DNA of 64,000 nt from Pelolinea submarina (GTDB lineage: Bacteria; Chloroflexota; Anaerolineae; Anaerolineales; Anaerolineaceae): the NCBI RefSeq assembly GCF_003966975.1, contig NZ_AP018437.1, positions 2,480,001 to 2,544,000 on the forward strand, given 5' to 3'. Below, piece after piece: positions 44,320 to 55,497 of the stretch (position 1 is its first letter; each line of letters opens with the position of its first letter). The notes under the pieces are model-generated. The model saw nothing but the letters and a program-made list of their open reading frames with translations, did no database searches and was not told where the DNA came from. The position numbers were made by a program, and so were the translations under genes.

Positions 44320-45366
44320 TCAAACCTTGCCGTAGCGGTACGCGGTGATCTCAGCCAGCATCGCCAGGGCAATTTCTTCGGGAGTCCGCGCGCCGATATC
44401 CAATCCCACCGGCGCGTGGATTTTTTCTATCTGCTCCATTGGAAATCCTTCTTCCGCCAGCAATTTAAAACGGCGCGCTTTTGTCGTGCGCGAGGCCAAC
44501 ATACCGATATAGGTCGCGTCCGCCTTCAAAGCCGCGCTCGCCGCCGGTAAATCCAGCTTGTCATCGTGGCTGGCCAGCAGCACGTAATCCGCGTTGTTCA
44601 GCTTGATTTTCTCCATTCCCTCAACCGGCCATTCTCCAAGCATTTCATCGATTTCAGGAAAACGCTCATCGGTCGCGAAAGTTTTTCGTGGGTCAATCAG
44701 GATGGTGTAATAACCCAGCAATTTAGCCATTTTCACAAACGCGATGGATACGTGCGCCCCGCCAATCACAACCAGGCGCGGTGCGGGCTTGCCCACATCC
44801 ACGTAAACCTGTCCTGCGGTGGTCTCGATAATCTGCGATGCTTCCGTGCGCATCATTTCCTCTAAGCGGGAGAATTGGCTGCGCTCCACCCAGGCGGCGG
44901 CATTGCCGTCGATTTTTCCATCACGGTTCTCTAAAATGCAGGAATGCCCGAATCTTTTTCCGGAAAGCAGTACCAGCATCATGAAAGGCATGCGCTGAGA
45001 CTGCAAATGGGCAATCTTATCCACTACAATACGATCAAAGCTGCCTTCTCCATTGGAGTTAATTGGCAGCAGCATGACGTCAATTTCTCCGCCGCACATC
45101 AGCCCAACCGACCAGGCGGTGTCATCGCTGACGCCGTAATGCAGCAGCTTGGGCTGCCCGCTGCGCATACAAGCCAGGGCTTCCACAATGACCGCGTTTT
45201 CCACACATCCCCCGCTGATCGAGCCGACAATACTGCTGTCCTGGCTGATGGCCATCTTGGCGCCCACCGGCCGCATGGCAGAGCCCTTCTTGTTCACAAC
45301 TATCGCGATGGCAGTTTGCTTGCCTTCATCTAACCATTCTTTCAATGCTGCGATTACTTCGTCCAT
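44320..45366 (-). CDS. XdhC/CoxI-family molybdenum-enzyme maturation protein
   Basis: A 348-residue protein with the N-terminal XdhC/CoxI domain (GSAMRPVGAKMAIS, SISGGCVENAVIVEAL) and the C-terminal Rossmann domain (RLVVIGGAHVSIAFVKMAKLLGY, ending VGLDIGARTPEEIALAMLAEI). Family members bind Mo cofactor and help sulfurate or insert it into xanthine-dehydrogenase-type enzymes. No Mo-hydroxylase subunit is in this window, so the client is elsewhere. The ATG has AAAGGAT upstream. It runs toward the small membrane protein gene and is divergent from the DUF2892 gene. Confidence 0.9.
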   Translation of the reverse strand: MDEVIAALKEWLDEGKQTAIAIVVNKKGSAMRPVGAKMAISQDSSIVGSISGGCVENAVIVEALACMRSGQPKLLHYGVSDDTAWSVGLMCGGEIDVMLLPINSNGEGSFDRIVVDKIAHLQSQRMPFMMLVLLSGKRFGHSCILENRDGKIDGNAAAWVERSQFSRLEEMMRTEASQIIETTAGQVYVDVGKPAPRLVVIGGAHVSIAFVKMAKLLGYYTILIDPRKTFATDERFPEIDEMLGEWPVEGMEKIKLNNADYVLLASHDDKLDLPAASAALKADATYIGMLASRTTKARRFKLLAEEGFPMEQIEKIHAPVGLDIGARTPEEIALAMLAEITAYRYGKV

Positions 45367-45397
45367 GCGTGATCCTTTTATCTAATATTATTTTTAT

Positions 45398-45415
45398 ATT
45401 CTATATACGTAGAAT
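45398..45415. promoter_or_regulatory. Inverted repeat between divergent xdhC-like and DUF2892 genes
   Basis: ATTCTA and TAGAAT form a perfect 6-bp inverted repeat with a 6-nt centre, placed in the shared promoter region. An operator is possible but the arms are short. Confidence 0.3.
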
Positions 45416-45461
45416 AGACACTGCCTGCGTATCTTTATTATAAATAAGTATGGAGGTTATG

Positions 45462-45659
45462 ATGAAACAAAATATGAGTTCAACCGATCGCATCATCCGC
45501 GCGATTGTGGCTGTTGTTCTTGCGGCACTGATCTACTTCAATGTACTCACCGGAACAGCCGCCGTTGTTCTAGGCATTATTGCCGGCATTTTTTTGGTAA
45601 CTGCATTGATTGGCTTCTGCCCGCTCTATGCCCTTTTTAAATTATCTACCAATAAATAA
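45462..45659 (+). CDS. DUF2892-like small membrane protein
   Basis: A 65-residue protein with the typical N-terminus MSSTDRIIRAIVAVVLAALI, two hydrophobic helices and the final CPLYALFKLSTNK, which matches the DUF2892 pattern (often found with rhodanese-like proteins). GGAGG lies five bases before the ATG chosen. The function of the family is not known. Confidence 0.85.
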   Translation: MKQNMSSTDRIIRAIVAVVLAALIYFNVLTGTAAVVLGIIAGIFLVTALIGFCPLYALFKLSTNK

Positions 45660-45686
45660 GAATTATCGAGCAATCCGGGAAAAAAG

Positions 45687-45714
45687 AAAAGAGACCGCGG
45701 GAACGGTCTCTTTT
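45687..45714. terminator. Bidirectional terminator between DUF2892 and ahcY
   Basis: GAGACCG/CGGTCTC with a 6-nt loop, flanked by AAAA on the left and TTTT on the right, lies between convergent genes and can end transcription from both sides. Confidence 0.8.
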
Positions 45715-45742
45715 CATATTTAATAACCTTGTTGAAATGGGT

Positions 45743-47982
<2,240 letters not shown>

Positions 47983-47992
47983 TTGCAGCTCC

Positions 47993-49039
47993 TTAAGATT
48001 CCTGCATAATTTTTGCAAGATGAATTTCAAAAGGCGGATAAATTACGCCTTTTTCAGTTACTATACCGGAAATGAGTTCATGCGGGGTTACATCAAAAGC
48101 CGGATTGCGTGCGCTGGCGCCTTTCGGTGTAGCGGGTTGGTTCTGAAATTGAATATTCAGCACTTCATCCTGGTCTCGCTCTTCGATCGGGATCTCGTCC
48201 CCGCTGGCTAATTCCATATCGATGGTCGAAGTGGGTACTACGCTGTAAACCGGTACGTTATTGGCGTTGGCGGCCAATGCCAGCATGTAGCTGCCGATCT
48301 TGTTGGCCACGTCCCCATTGCGCGCCACACGGTCGCCGCCGTAAAAGACCTTGTTGACCTGCCCGGTATGCAGGAAGTAACCCGCGGCGTTATCGCTGAT
48401 GATGTCGTAAGGGATGCCATACTGTGAAAGCTCCCAGGCGGTTAAACGGGCGCCCTGCAGGCGCGGGCGGGTTTCGTCCACCAGCACGTGGATGTGCTTG
48501 CCCTGTTCGTGCGCCATGCGGATCACGCCCAAGGCCGTGCCCCAATCTACTGTCGCCAGTGCGCCGGTATTGCAGTGATGAATGATGGTATCGCCATCGT
48601 TGATTAACTCGGCGCCGTAAGCCGCCATGCTGCGGTTCAAAGCCACGTCTTCATCCGCCATGCGTTGGGCTTCGTCCAGCAAAGCCGCGCGCAGATCCGC
48701 GGTGGAGGAATAAGTATGTCCGGCCACGCCCAGCATGCGTTTCAGCGCCCAGGGCAGGTTTACAGCCGTCGGCCGTGAAGCGCCCAGCACTTCGGCTGCC
48801 TGATTGAGGTCTGCACGCAACATATCAACGTCCCCGGCTTGCGATTGCTGCGCAGCCAGCACGATGCCAAAAGCAGCAGCTACACCGATAGCCGGTGCGC
48901 CGCGGACTGCCATGTCTTTAATTGATTGGTAAACGGATTGGTAGGTATCGAGGGAGATGAGTTCCAATTTTGAGGGTAACACCCTCTGGTCGATCATCTT
49001 AAGCCGCTTTGCGGTAGAATCCCATTCCAATGTCCGCAT
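47993..49039 (-). CDS. mtnA: Methylthioribose-1-phosphate isomerase
   Basis: A 348-residue enzyme from the ATG at 49039, with GTGAGG upstream; the longer frame upstream has no support and includes the promoter. Motifs: VRGAPAIGVAAAFG, IHHCNTGALATVDWG with the catalytic Cys, DETRPRLQGARLTAWEL, and DNAAGYFL with the catalytic Asp. It converts methylthioribose-1-phosphate to the ribulose form in methionine salvage. It leads the operon with the PfkB kinase and ahcY. A hairpin with an eight-base U-run lies just before its ribosome site. Confidence 0.96.
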   Translation of the reverse strand: MRTLEWDSTAKRLKMIDQRVLPSKLELISLDTYQSVYQSIKDMAVRGAPAIGVAAAFGIVLAAQQSQAGDVDMLRADLNQAAEVLGASRPTAVNLPWALKRMLGVAGHTYSSTADLRAALLDEAQRMADEDVALNRSMAAYGAELINDGDTIIHHCNTGALATVDWGTALGVIRMAHEQGKHIHVLVDETRPRLQGARLTAWELSQYGIPYDIISDNAAGYFLHTGQVNKVFYGGDRVARNGDVANKIGSYMLALAANANNVPVYSVVPTSTIDMELASGDEIPIEERDQDEVLNIQFQNQPATPKGASARNPAFDVTPHELISGIVTEKGVIYPPFEIHLAKIMQES

Positions 49040-49051
49040 GTACACCTCACC

Positions 49052-49077
49052 AAAAAAAAGGCGCTCAATCTGAGCGC
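49052..49077 (-). terminator. Leader hairpin with U8 tract ahead of mtnA (candidate attenuator)
   Basis: On the minus strand GCGCTC/GAGCGC (5-nt loop) is followed at once by eight U residues (separated by CC), then GGTGAGG and the mtnA ATG twelve bases after the run. This is a full intrinsic-terminator form inside the 5' leader. Confidence 0.7.
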
Positions 49078-49097
49078 TCTCCAGCATTAACCGATTC

Positions 49098-49126
49098 AGT
49101 TTAACATGGGTTGGGTCGTTTGTCAA
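49098..49126 (-). promoter_or_regulatory. Promoter of the mtnA operon
   Basis: TTGACA (49121-49126) and TAAACT (49098-49103) on the minus strand are separated by 17 bp. Transcription would begin near 49091, leaving a leader of about 50 nt. Confidence 0.75.
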
Positions 49127-49204
49127 AGCCAGATGCCTTTTCGTTTTACAGTATACAAATAATTGTGATGGTAAGCGGTATACATTCCAACTTGAATGCC
49201 AACT

Positions 49205-49261
49205 CCCTCCCCCTGAAAGCTTGCCAATCCTCAAACAGAAATTCATAACTCTGGGGGAGGG
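49205..49261. repeat. GC-rich inverted repeat
   Basis: CCCTCCCCC and GGGGGAGGG form a perfect 9-bp pair 39 bp apart, followed by GCCGGGGGTGAGGG. It looks like a small non-coding palindromic repeat element; I saw no second copy in this window. Confidence 0.45.
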
Positions 49262-49359
49262 CCGGGGGTGAGGGCAACCTCTAACGACAAGGTTTAAAAA
49301 GAGAAGTAGGTCAGTCATTCGCCTATACCCTACGGTGCATGACTGACTTCATGCAGAAT

Positions 49360-49380
49360 TGTGTTCATCTGTGGTTAATA
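49360..49380 (+). repeat. Dispersed repeat, second copy
   Basis: TGTGTTCATCTGTGGTTAAT matches the end of the repeat at 52521-52556 exactly over about 20 bases. Confidence 0.55.
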
Positions 49381-49533
49381 ATTCCAGAAAGAAAATCGAA
49401 ATATACGTTACAAACCTTGCGGACACTTTTGCTCTCTCTATTTTGACGCAGTCAAAATGAGGAGGATTAGGGGGGAGCTTGGGAAAATTGGAAAGGGATT
49501 GTATACGGAATAGTTAAATCATGGATTTCTCCC

Positions 49534-49563
49534 TTGACAAATCCAGTTGTATTAGTGTATTAT
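49534..49563 (+). promoter_or_regulatory. Promoter of the GntR/ABC operon
   Basis: TTGACA at 49534-49539 and TATTAT at 49558-49563 are 18 bp apart. The -10 is overlapped by the operator palindrome. Confidence 0.75.
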
Positions 49564-49582
49564 GCCTCTAATACACTAATAC
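49549..49582. promoter_or_regulatory. Operator palindrome for the GntR regulator
   Basis: Perfect 14-bp arms GTATTAGTGTATTA and TAATACACTAATAC flank a 6-nt centre. The site covers the -10 and start region of the promoter for the GntR gene itself, which fits autorepression. Confidence 0.8.
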
Positions 49583-49592
49583 GGAAGGAATT

Positions 49593-49949
49593 ATGAATTT
49601 CAATCCAACGATTCCGATTTACCTGCAAATCATGGATAGTATAAAAAAAGATGTCCTATCCGGTGCTTTGACTGCAGGAGAACGCCTCGATTCCGTCAGG
49701 GGGCTGGCTGTGAAATTCGGTGTCAATCTCAACACGATGCAGCGCGCCTGTTCGGAATTGGAACGTGAAGGTGTGATTCAAACCCAGAGAGGTATCGGAA
49801 GCTTCGTCACCCAGGACAAATCCATCCTGAAAGCCCTGGAAAGGGAAATGGTGGACCAGAAAGTAAAAGAATTTCTGGAAGAAATGCGCAGCGCCGGGCT
49901 AACGGATAAAGAAATACTAACTGCAATTGAAAAGGGATTCAAGAAATGA
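49593..49949 (+). CDS. GntR-family regulator, YtrA subgroup
   Basis: A 118-residue regulator. The winged helix fills residues 1-75 (IPIYLQIMDSIKKDVLSG, GERLDSVRGLAVKFGVNLNT, RGIGSFVT), and only a short helical tail (~45 residues) follows, which is the YtrA form usually linked to ABC transporters. Its stop overlaps the ABC ATPase start as ATGA. It probably represses its own operon through the adjacent palindrome. Confidence 0.93.
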   Translation: MNFNPTIPIYLQIMDSIKKDVLSGALTAGERLDSVRGLAVKFGVNLNTMQRACSELEREGVIQTQRGIGSFVTQDKSILKALEREMVDQKVKEFLEEMRSAGLTDKEILTAIEKGFKK

Positions 49950-50647
49950 ACACGAATTTAAATATCTTCGGTCTTACCAAGAGCTTCGGCAGCCAGCTTG
50001 CCCTGGATGATGTCCATATGGAAATCCAACCGGGGCGGATTGCCGGGTTAATGGGCCCCAATGGCGCCGGGAAGACCACCATTCTCAAGACTATTATGCA
50101 AATAGTCAAACCCGATGCCGGCAATATTATCCTCAACGGTATTCCGCTGAATCATAACTCCCGGCAGGAAATTGCCTATTTACCGGATCATAACCACCTA
50201 TTCAAATGGATGCGTGTTCGCGATGCTATTGCTTACTACAGGGACATGTTCGTGGATTTCGACAGTGAAAAATCCAAAGAACTATGTGACTTTCTGAAAA
50301 TCGACCCGCAAGCACATGTCCGTACGCTGCCCTCCGGCATGCTCGAACGGACCCTGATCATGCTCACCTTTTCGCGCAAGGCAAAACTCTATCTATTGGA
50401 TGAACCCATCGGCGGCATTGATCCACTGGCCCGGCAGAAAATTCTGCAAACCATCCTGTCCGGCATGAATGAAGACAACTCAGTGCTATTAGCCACCCAC
50501 CTGGTTAATGAAGTCGAGACCATCCTCGATGATGTTTTCTTCCTGGATAAGGGTTGCTTATTGGCGTCGGATTCGGCCGAAAATATTCGCGAACAACGCG
50601 GCAAATCAATAATGGAATATTACCTGGAGGTTTTTGAAAATGTTTAG
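49946..50647 (+). CDS. ABC transporter ATP-binding protein (YtrB/CcmA-like)
   Basis: A 233-residue ATPase. Walker A is GPNGAGKTT and Walker B is LYLLDEPIGGIDP; between them the signature is degenerate (LPSGMLERTLIML in place of LSGGQ). This fits the exporter or YtrB-like group. It is between a YtrA-type regulator and a membrane protein, with overlaps on both sides, so all three work as a unit. The cargo is unknown, though such systems often respond to cell-wall stress. Confidence 0.9.
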   Translation: MNTNLNIFGLTKSFGSQLALDDVHMEIQPGRIAGLMGPNGAGKTTILKTIMQIVKPDAGNIILNGIPLNHNSRQEIAYLPDHNHLFKWMRVRDAIAYYRDMFVDFDSEKSKELCDFLKIDPQAHVRTLPSGMLERTLIMLTFSRKAKLYLLDEPIGGIDPLARQKILQTILSGMNEDNSVLLATHLVNEVETILDDVFFLDKGCLLASDSAENIREQRGKSIMEYYLEVFENV

Positions 50648-51377
50648 TCTTCTGAAATGGAATATCACGGACTATATTAAAAGGAACACCTGGATCCTGC
50701 TCGGCATTGCCGCCAGCTTATTGTGTGCCGCCCTGCCGCGCAACAGCGTTGGGTTGCTTAACAATCTTCTGATCGGGCTCGCTTCCATTTCCGGTTTTAT
50801 CTTTTTCCAGGCCGGTATCCTCACCGCCTTCCTGTTTGTTTTCCGCTGGGCTGAAAACGACAGTGTGGAGCTGGAACTATCACTGCCGGTTTCTTCTCGT
50901 AAACAAGTCGCGGTCAAATTACTGACGGGAGCCCTGGTCAATTTCCTTTCATTGGTCTTCCTGCTTCAGCTTTTTCTACTGATCGGCAGGTTTTCCAGCG
51001 GTTCTTACCAGTGGATTTCCGGGGAACATCTGAAAGGGATTTTAGGTTGGGTCGTGTTTCTGACTTTTTTGGAAAGCAGTGTCCTGTTTGCCTACATTTT
51101 TTCTCACAGTTACCGTATGACGCGCCGCGCTCCTGACCTTTTCACCGCCCTGGTCAGTTTGGTACTGATTGGCACGGTCGTGGTCTGCACAGTTGTAATC
51201 ATGGCAGTAACCAATCAGCTCATCGCGCCCACTTTCAGCACGGATTCCATTCTGACAGTGGAGGGCAACCTGCAAGTCTTTTCGTTCACCCTGCCAAATT
51301 GGGTATTCTTGAGCTTTATTCTCCTCGAGTGGTTGGTAGGCAGCCGTTTGCTTCAAAACCGTTTCCAGACCAGTTGA
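50640..51377 (+). CDS. ABC transporter membrane subunit
   Basis: About 245 residues with six hydrophobic segments and no soluble domain. I start it at the ATG at 50640, with GGAGG nine bases upstream, overlapping the ATPase stop by 8 nt. It is the partner permease of the ATPase in a YtrA-regulated cassette. There is no sequence clue to its substrate. Confidence 0.82.
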   Translation: MFSLLKWNITDYIKRNTWILLGIAASLLCAALPRNSVGLLNNLLIGLASISGFIFFQAGILTAFLFVFRWAENDSVELELSLPVSSRKQVAVKLLTGALVNFLSLVFLLQLFLLIGRFSSGSYQWISGEHLKGILGWVVFLTFLESSVLFAYIFSHSYRMTRRAPDLFTALVSLVLIGTVVVCTVVIMAVTNQLIAPTFSTDSILTVEGNLQVFSFTLPNWVFLSFILLEWLVGSRLLQNRFQTS

Positions 51378-51529
51378 GGTTTGCAGCCAAGGCGAAATAT
51401 ATGGACTCCATAAAAACTTTGGACTAAATAACTCTCTAAAGCTCCTATAAAACTAAACAATGGATAGCTTCGTCCGTCTTCCTGCCGGCGGGCGAAGCGT
51501 TGCCAAAAATAAATTACAAGGAAATAAGA

Positions 51530-52360
51530 ATGAATAAACTAAAGAATTTCGTAAATGAACATCCAGTGATCACTGTGATCGCCTTGATCCTGCTGTCAAC
51601 CGTCCTGACAGAGATCCGTTTTGAAGATAAATTGACCGACCTCATGGACTTCCAAAGTGCATCTTATCTGGTGGGCATCATCGAGCAAGGAGGAGTAAGT
51701 ATATTGGTGGTAATCCTGCTTGGAAAGCTCGGTTTATTGGAAGCAGCCGGATTCACCAATCCTTCCCGATGGAAACAGGTCTGGTTGATCTGGCCCATCC
51801 TGCTCTATTCCGTTCTGAATGGTGGAACTTCCCCATTCGATGGAACGCTGACCTTAGACACCGGCAAGCCGTTATTAATCGCTCTGTTTATCCTGCTTTA
51901 CCTTTCTGTAGGCTTTATAGAAGAGATCGTCTTTCGTGGAGCGGCACTTTCCATATTATTGAAAAAATGGGGCGGATCGCGCAAGCAAATCTATTGGGTG
52001 GTCGTGCTTTCCAATGTAGCCTTTGGCGGCCTGCACCTCATCAACCTGATCATGGGAAGAAGAACGCTGCTGTCAACCGGTGCACAGGTCCTGTATGGTA
52101 CCTTCTTTGGTGTGTTTTTTGCCGCCTGCTTACTACGCAACAAATCCATCTGGCCGGTCATCTTTGGTCACGCCTTATTCGACCTGTGCGGTAACTTCTC
52201 CGATATCACCGTCGGCAGCCAAACCTTCGACCAGGTCATGGACCTCACCTGGCAAAATGCTTTGGTCACCACCCTGATTACGCTGCCATTGCTGGTCTAT
52301 GGGTTGGTGCTCCTGCGCAAGGTGGAACCAATCACTCCAACGCTGAGCTTGGAAGAATAA
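51530..52360 (+). CDS. CPBP-family intramembrane metalloprotease
   Basis: A 276-residue membrane protein from the ATG at 51530, with AAGGA upstream. About eight hydrophobic segments are visible. The family motifs are present: EEIVFRG (motif 1, EExxxR), FGGLHLINL (motif 2, His) and FGHALFDLCGN (motif 3, His). CPBP proteases (Rce1-like) cut prenylated or membrane substrates and in bacteria often protect against self-made bacteriocins. It is 152 bp downstream of the ABC cassette and might be functionally tied to it. Confidence 0.9.
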   Translation: MNKLKNFVNEHPVITVIALILLSTVLTEIRFEDKLTDLMDFQSASYLVGIIEQGGVSILVVILLGKLGLLEAAGFTNPSRWKQVWLIWPILLYSVLNGGTSPFDGTLTLDTGKPLLIALFILLYLSVGFIEEIVFRGAALSILLKKWGGSRKQIYWVVVLSNVAFGGLHLINLIMGRRTLLSTGAQVLYGTFFGVFFAACLLRNKSIWPVIFGHALFDLCGNFSDITVGSQTFDQVMDLTWQNALVTTLITLPLLVYGLVLLRKVEPITPTLSLEE

Positions 52361-52520
52361 CACAACCCGACTCTTCTTTGCTACCCCCCGGTTGCGTCGA
52401 ATCCGTGATCGGGGGCTTTTGTATTATCAAGCAGGGTTATTAAGCGGATTTCCACTTGTACTCAAACCTCTCCAACCTAAAAACAACTGGTGTGCGTTAA
52501 TTAGGACCTATCTACTCACT

Positions 52521-52556
52521 TCATCTGTGTTTATCTGTGTTCATCTGTGGTTAATC
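52521..52556 (+). repeat. Dispersed repeat, longest copy
   Basis: Three tandem units of the form (T)CATCTGTG(T/G)T run through the stretch and end GTGGTTAAT. Related short copies lie at 41441-41460 and 49360-49380, all in intergenic DNA and in the same orientation. Confidence 0.6.
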
Positions 52557-52657
52557 AATTCAGGACAAAAAGCGGAGTAAAGGAAGAATAGACAATCACC
52601 CCCCTCCGACTACGCGCTATAATTACCCCATTATTGATACTTCCCGGAGGCTCACCC

Positions 52658-54022
52658 ATGACTCAATTTGACCTGCTCATCCAAAACTGCCACGTCCTGC
52701 TCCCCGATTTCACCGTCCTGCCCAACGCCGCTATTGGCATCAAAGACAGCCGCATTGCCCTGATCGAGGCCGAGCCTTCCGACACCGGCACTTATGAAGC
52801 CAGGGAGATCCTTGATGGCGACGGCAAGCTGGCCATGCCGGGCTTTGTGGATTGCCATACCCACGCCGCCCAGCAGCTCCTGCGCGGCAGTGTCGTGGAC
52901 GAACTCCCCATGGTGTGGACCCGCATCCTGGTGCCCTTCGAAAGCAACCTCACTCCCGAAGATGTTTACAAAGGCGCCCTGCTCTTCTGTTTGGAGAACC
53001 TCAAAGCCGGTACCACCACCTTCGCCGATGCCGGCGGCCCCTTCATGGATATGGTCGCGCGCGCTACCGTCGAAACCGGCATCCGCGGGGTTATCACCCG
53101 TTCCACCATGGACACCGGCAGCGACATCCCGGACGGCATGAAGGAATCCACTGCCGATGCCATCCGCGGCACCGAGCAGCTTTACAAAGATTGGGATAAC
53201 AGCGGCGAGGGCCGTGTGCGCATCTGGTTCAGCCTGCGCCAGGCCATGACTTCCACGCCCGCCTTGATGGAAGCGGTTGCCGGTCGTTCCAAAGAACTGG
53301 GCACCGGCGTGCACATCCATTTGGCCGAACATCTGGCTGAAGTCGCTCACTGCCTGACCAACTACAAAATGCGCCCCACCCAATGGTTTGACCATTTCGG
53401 TTTGCTCGGCCCCAACCTGATCGCCGCCCACTCCGTACGCCTCTCTGACCAGGAAGTGCTGCTCATGGCCGAGCGCGGCGCCAATCCCGTACACTGCCCG
53501 CAATCCAACTTGGGTAATCACGGCTTCAGCAAAACCCCGCTCTTTATGGCCCTGGGCGTCAACGTTGCCCTCGGTACAGATGGCGCCGCCACCACGCGCC
53601 TCAACCTGTTTGAGCCGATGCGCGTGCTGAAGTACGCCATGCAGGCCCGCCACGGCGTAGAGATCAACGATCCACTTACGCTGCCCGCGCTGGATGTGCT
53701 CAAAATGGCCACCCAGGGCGGCGCCAAAGCGGTCATGATGGAAAAAGAAATTGGCAGGCTGGAAGTGGGCTATAAAGCCGATATTATTCTGTTGGATATC
53801 AATAAACCTCACCTCTCCCCCACCGCCCACCTGCCCAAAACCATCGTTACCGCGGCCGGTCCGGATGACGTTGTGGATGTCATCGTGAATGGCCGCCTGC
53901 TGGTGCACGACGGCGAATTCCTGCTGATGGACGAAGACCAGATCCGCCGCGACGCCGGCCAGGCCATGCTCAGCGTCGGCCGGCGTGCCAACCTCAGTCT
54001 GGAGTCGCCTTACCTGGACTAA
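52658..54022 (+). CDS. Amidohydrolase of the MTA/SAH deaminase type
   Basis: A 454-residue metal-dependent deaminase of the atrazine chlorohydrolase/MtaD group. Metal ligands: HTH in FVDCHTHAAQQLL, His in HIHLAEHLAE, His in AAHSVRLSD and Asp in ALGTDGAATT. The most likely substrates are methylthioadenosine and S-adenosylhomocysteine, which it would deaminate, in keeping with mtnA and ahcY nearby. A cytosine, guanine or related deaminase is possible. The ATG at 52658 has CGGAGG seven bases upstream. Confidence 0.85.
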   Translation: MTQFDLLIQNCHVLLPDFTVLPNAAIGIKDSRIALIEAEPSDTGTYEAREILDGDGKLAMPGFVDCHTHAAQQLLRGSVVDELPMVWTRILVPFESNLTPEDVYKGALLFCLENLKAGTTTFADAGGPFMDMVARATVETGIRGVITRSTMDTGSDIPDGMKESTADAIRGTEQLYKDWDNSGEGRVRIWFSLRQAMTSTPALMEAVAGRSKELGTGVHIHLAEHLAEVAHCLTNYKMRPTQWFDHFGLLGPNLIAAHSVRLSDQEVLLMAERGANPVHCPQSNLGNHGFSKTPLFMALGVNVALGTDGAATTRLNLFEPMRVLKYAMQARHGVEINDPLTLPALDVLKMATQGGAKAVMMEKEIGRLEVGYKADIILLDINKPHLSPTAHLPKTIVTAAGPDDVVDVIVNGRLLVHDGEFLLMDEDQIRRDAGQAMLSVGRRANLSLESPYLD

Positions 54023-54091
54023 GTCATTCTATGTAATTCGCTGGCGGAAAAGATGGTTTCTTTCCGCCTTTTTTACAGTGAAACCCGGAAA

Positions 54092-55487
54092 TCAGTCCAC
54101 CGGTTCAAATACAGTCTCAACGTATCGGGCTGTGTCGTCCGGAAGATCCGGTTCTTGATCGGTGCGTTGAGGTTGATATTCATTCTGTAATTGATCATCC
54201 GGATCGTGCGGGTACTTGCGTTTGTTCTTGGCTAGACTGCCCAAATCTTTCATAATATTCACACTGGGAATAGGATTCTTTTTATTATGGGTTCCCCATT
54301 TTGTGGATACCACCACTTCGGTTCGCCCAGGAATAACCATTTTTTCTACGATCTTCTGGAATCCTTGTTTCTCAAATGGCGTTCCATTAATACTGCCATG
54401 ATGGCTGACTTTAAAATAATCCAGGGGGTTAAGCAATACCTTTTTTACTTCCGGAATTCCGTACATGACATCCCAACAACAATTCTTCCTTCCTTCTTCC
54501 ATCCCCTTGCCATCCCATTCCGCATCCCCGGTGAATAATAACCTTCGTCCCCTCCATTCCAAAAGCAGCACAACGCTGGTGTTGTTTTTTAGATGTCCTT
54601 CTTCCTCGGTAAATTCCAATACGGAATAGAGCATTCGATTTTGGAGCGCCCGGAATTCTTTCTCGCTGATATTTTGCGGAAGCCTATCGAGGACTTCACC
54701 CGTTTTCGTTGAAGCGGAGCCTATTTCCGAATCCCCTTCAGCGACTCCTTCGTGATAAGCCGATAACCGCAATGCATTCATATGAACCAGAGATTTATAA
54801 TCCTCTGTTATCCGCCCAAGGTAGTATTTGTCGATATTCCACTCCGGGGCTAACACGCGCAAATGTGTATTTGAATCGTTGAATCCGCAAAAGGTTGCCA
54901 CGCCCTCAACAATTTGAAAATCATACCCTTCCAGATCTATTGATTCTTTTCCCATGTCCCGGGAAATGTATAATGGATAAAGTTCATTGATCCCGTTAGA
55001 TTCAACAAAATTCTCACGCAGGTTTTCAAGCGCAGTAGCGTTGCTCACGCTTCTCAGCAATAACTCTTGAGCTTCCTGAGAGAGTTTTAATCCGGGACGT
55101 TTCAACAACAGTCTCGCTTCTTGGTCGGCAGCGTTCTGAAACGCCTGCGCTTTCTCAGCCTGCTCATGATCGGGATTCATAAAAACCGGCAGCCAGATAC
55201 GATGGATCGCGGCCTTTTCAAACCTTTTTTTTCTCGAACCCGTTGATGTGATCAAAATGCGGGTGGGTTACGACCAATAAATGGATGTGCTTTTTTCCAT
55301 CCGCTTCCTTCGGCAGCTTTGAGATAATATGGTCAATGGCATCCGTAGGCTTTTGTCCTCCCTGAATCGTATCCTTGCTTCCGCAATCAATCACAACGTT
55401 AAAAATATTTTCCCCGTCCGGAATGCGCACGTAGATACAGTCCCCAAAGCCAACATCATAAACTCGCACTACCAATTTCTCTTCCAT
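54092..55487 (-). pseudogene. MBL-fold hydrolase (ComEC-C-terminal-like) broken by a one-base frameshift
   Basis: Two frames together encode one MBL-fold protein. The first part starts at 55487 (GGGAGG upstream) with VYDVGFGDCIYVRIP and reaches the metal motif THPHFDHINGF. It then stops at 55218 after an A8 run (55225-55232). Dropping one A joins it in phase to RFEKAAIHRIWLPVF and the rest, which includes LLLEWRGRRLLFTGDAEWDG and KVSHHGSINGTPF, the other MBL motifs. The damage may be a real mutation, transcriptional slippage in the A-run, or a sequencing error. The upstream metallopeptidase gene ends 10 nt before it, so the two form one unit. Confidence 0.8.
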
Positions 55488-55497
55488 TTCTACCTCC

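Larger units (their letters stand above)
49040..49592. other. 553-bp divergent regulatory region
   Basis: The stretch between mtnA and the GntR gene contains the mtnA promoter and leader hairpin, a GC-rich inverted repeat, one dispersed-repeat copy (49360-49380), a perfect TTTTGAC/GTCAAAA repeat at 49441-49457, and the GntR promoter with its operator. No ORF is called. Confidence 0.6.

Noticed and set aside
49039-49318. N-terminal extension of mtnA to 49318
   Set aside because: It would include the promoter, the leader hairpin and a GC-rich repeat, and the family start with a good ribosome site is at 49039.
49040-49592. SAM or SAH riboswitch upstream of mtnA
   Set aside because: The leader predicted from the promoter is only about 50 nt, and I could not find conserved SAM-I, SAM-II or SAH motifs.
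52652-53908. 418-codon minus-strand frame opposite the amidohydrolase
   Set aside because: It is an antisense shadow of a high-GC gene with clear metal-binding motifs on the plus strand; its text is His/Gly-rich low-complexity.
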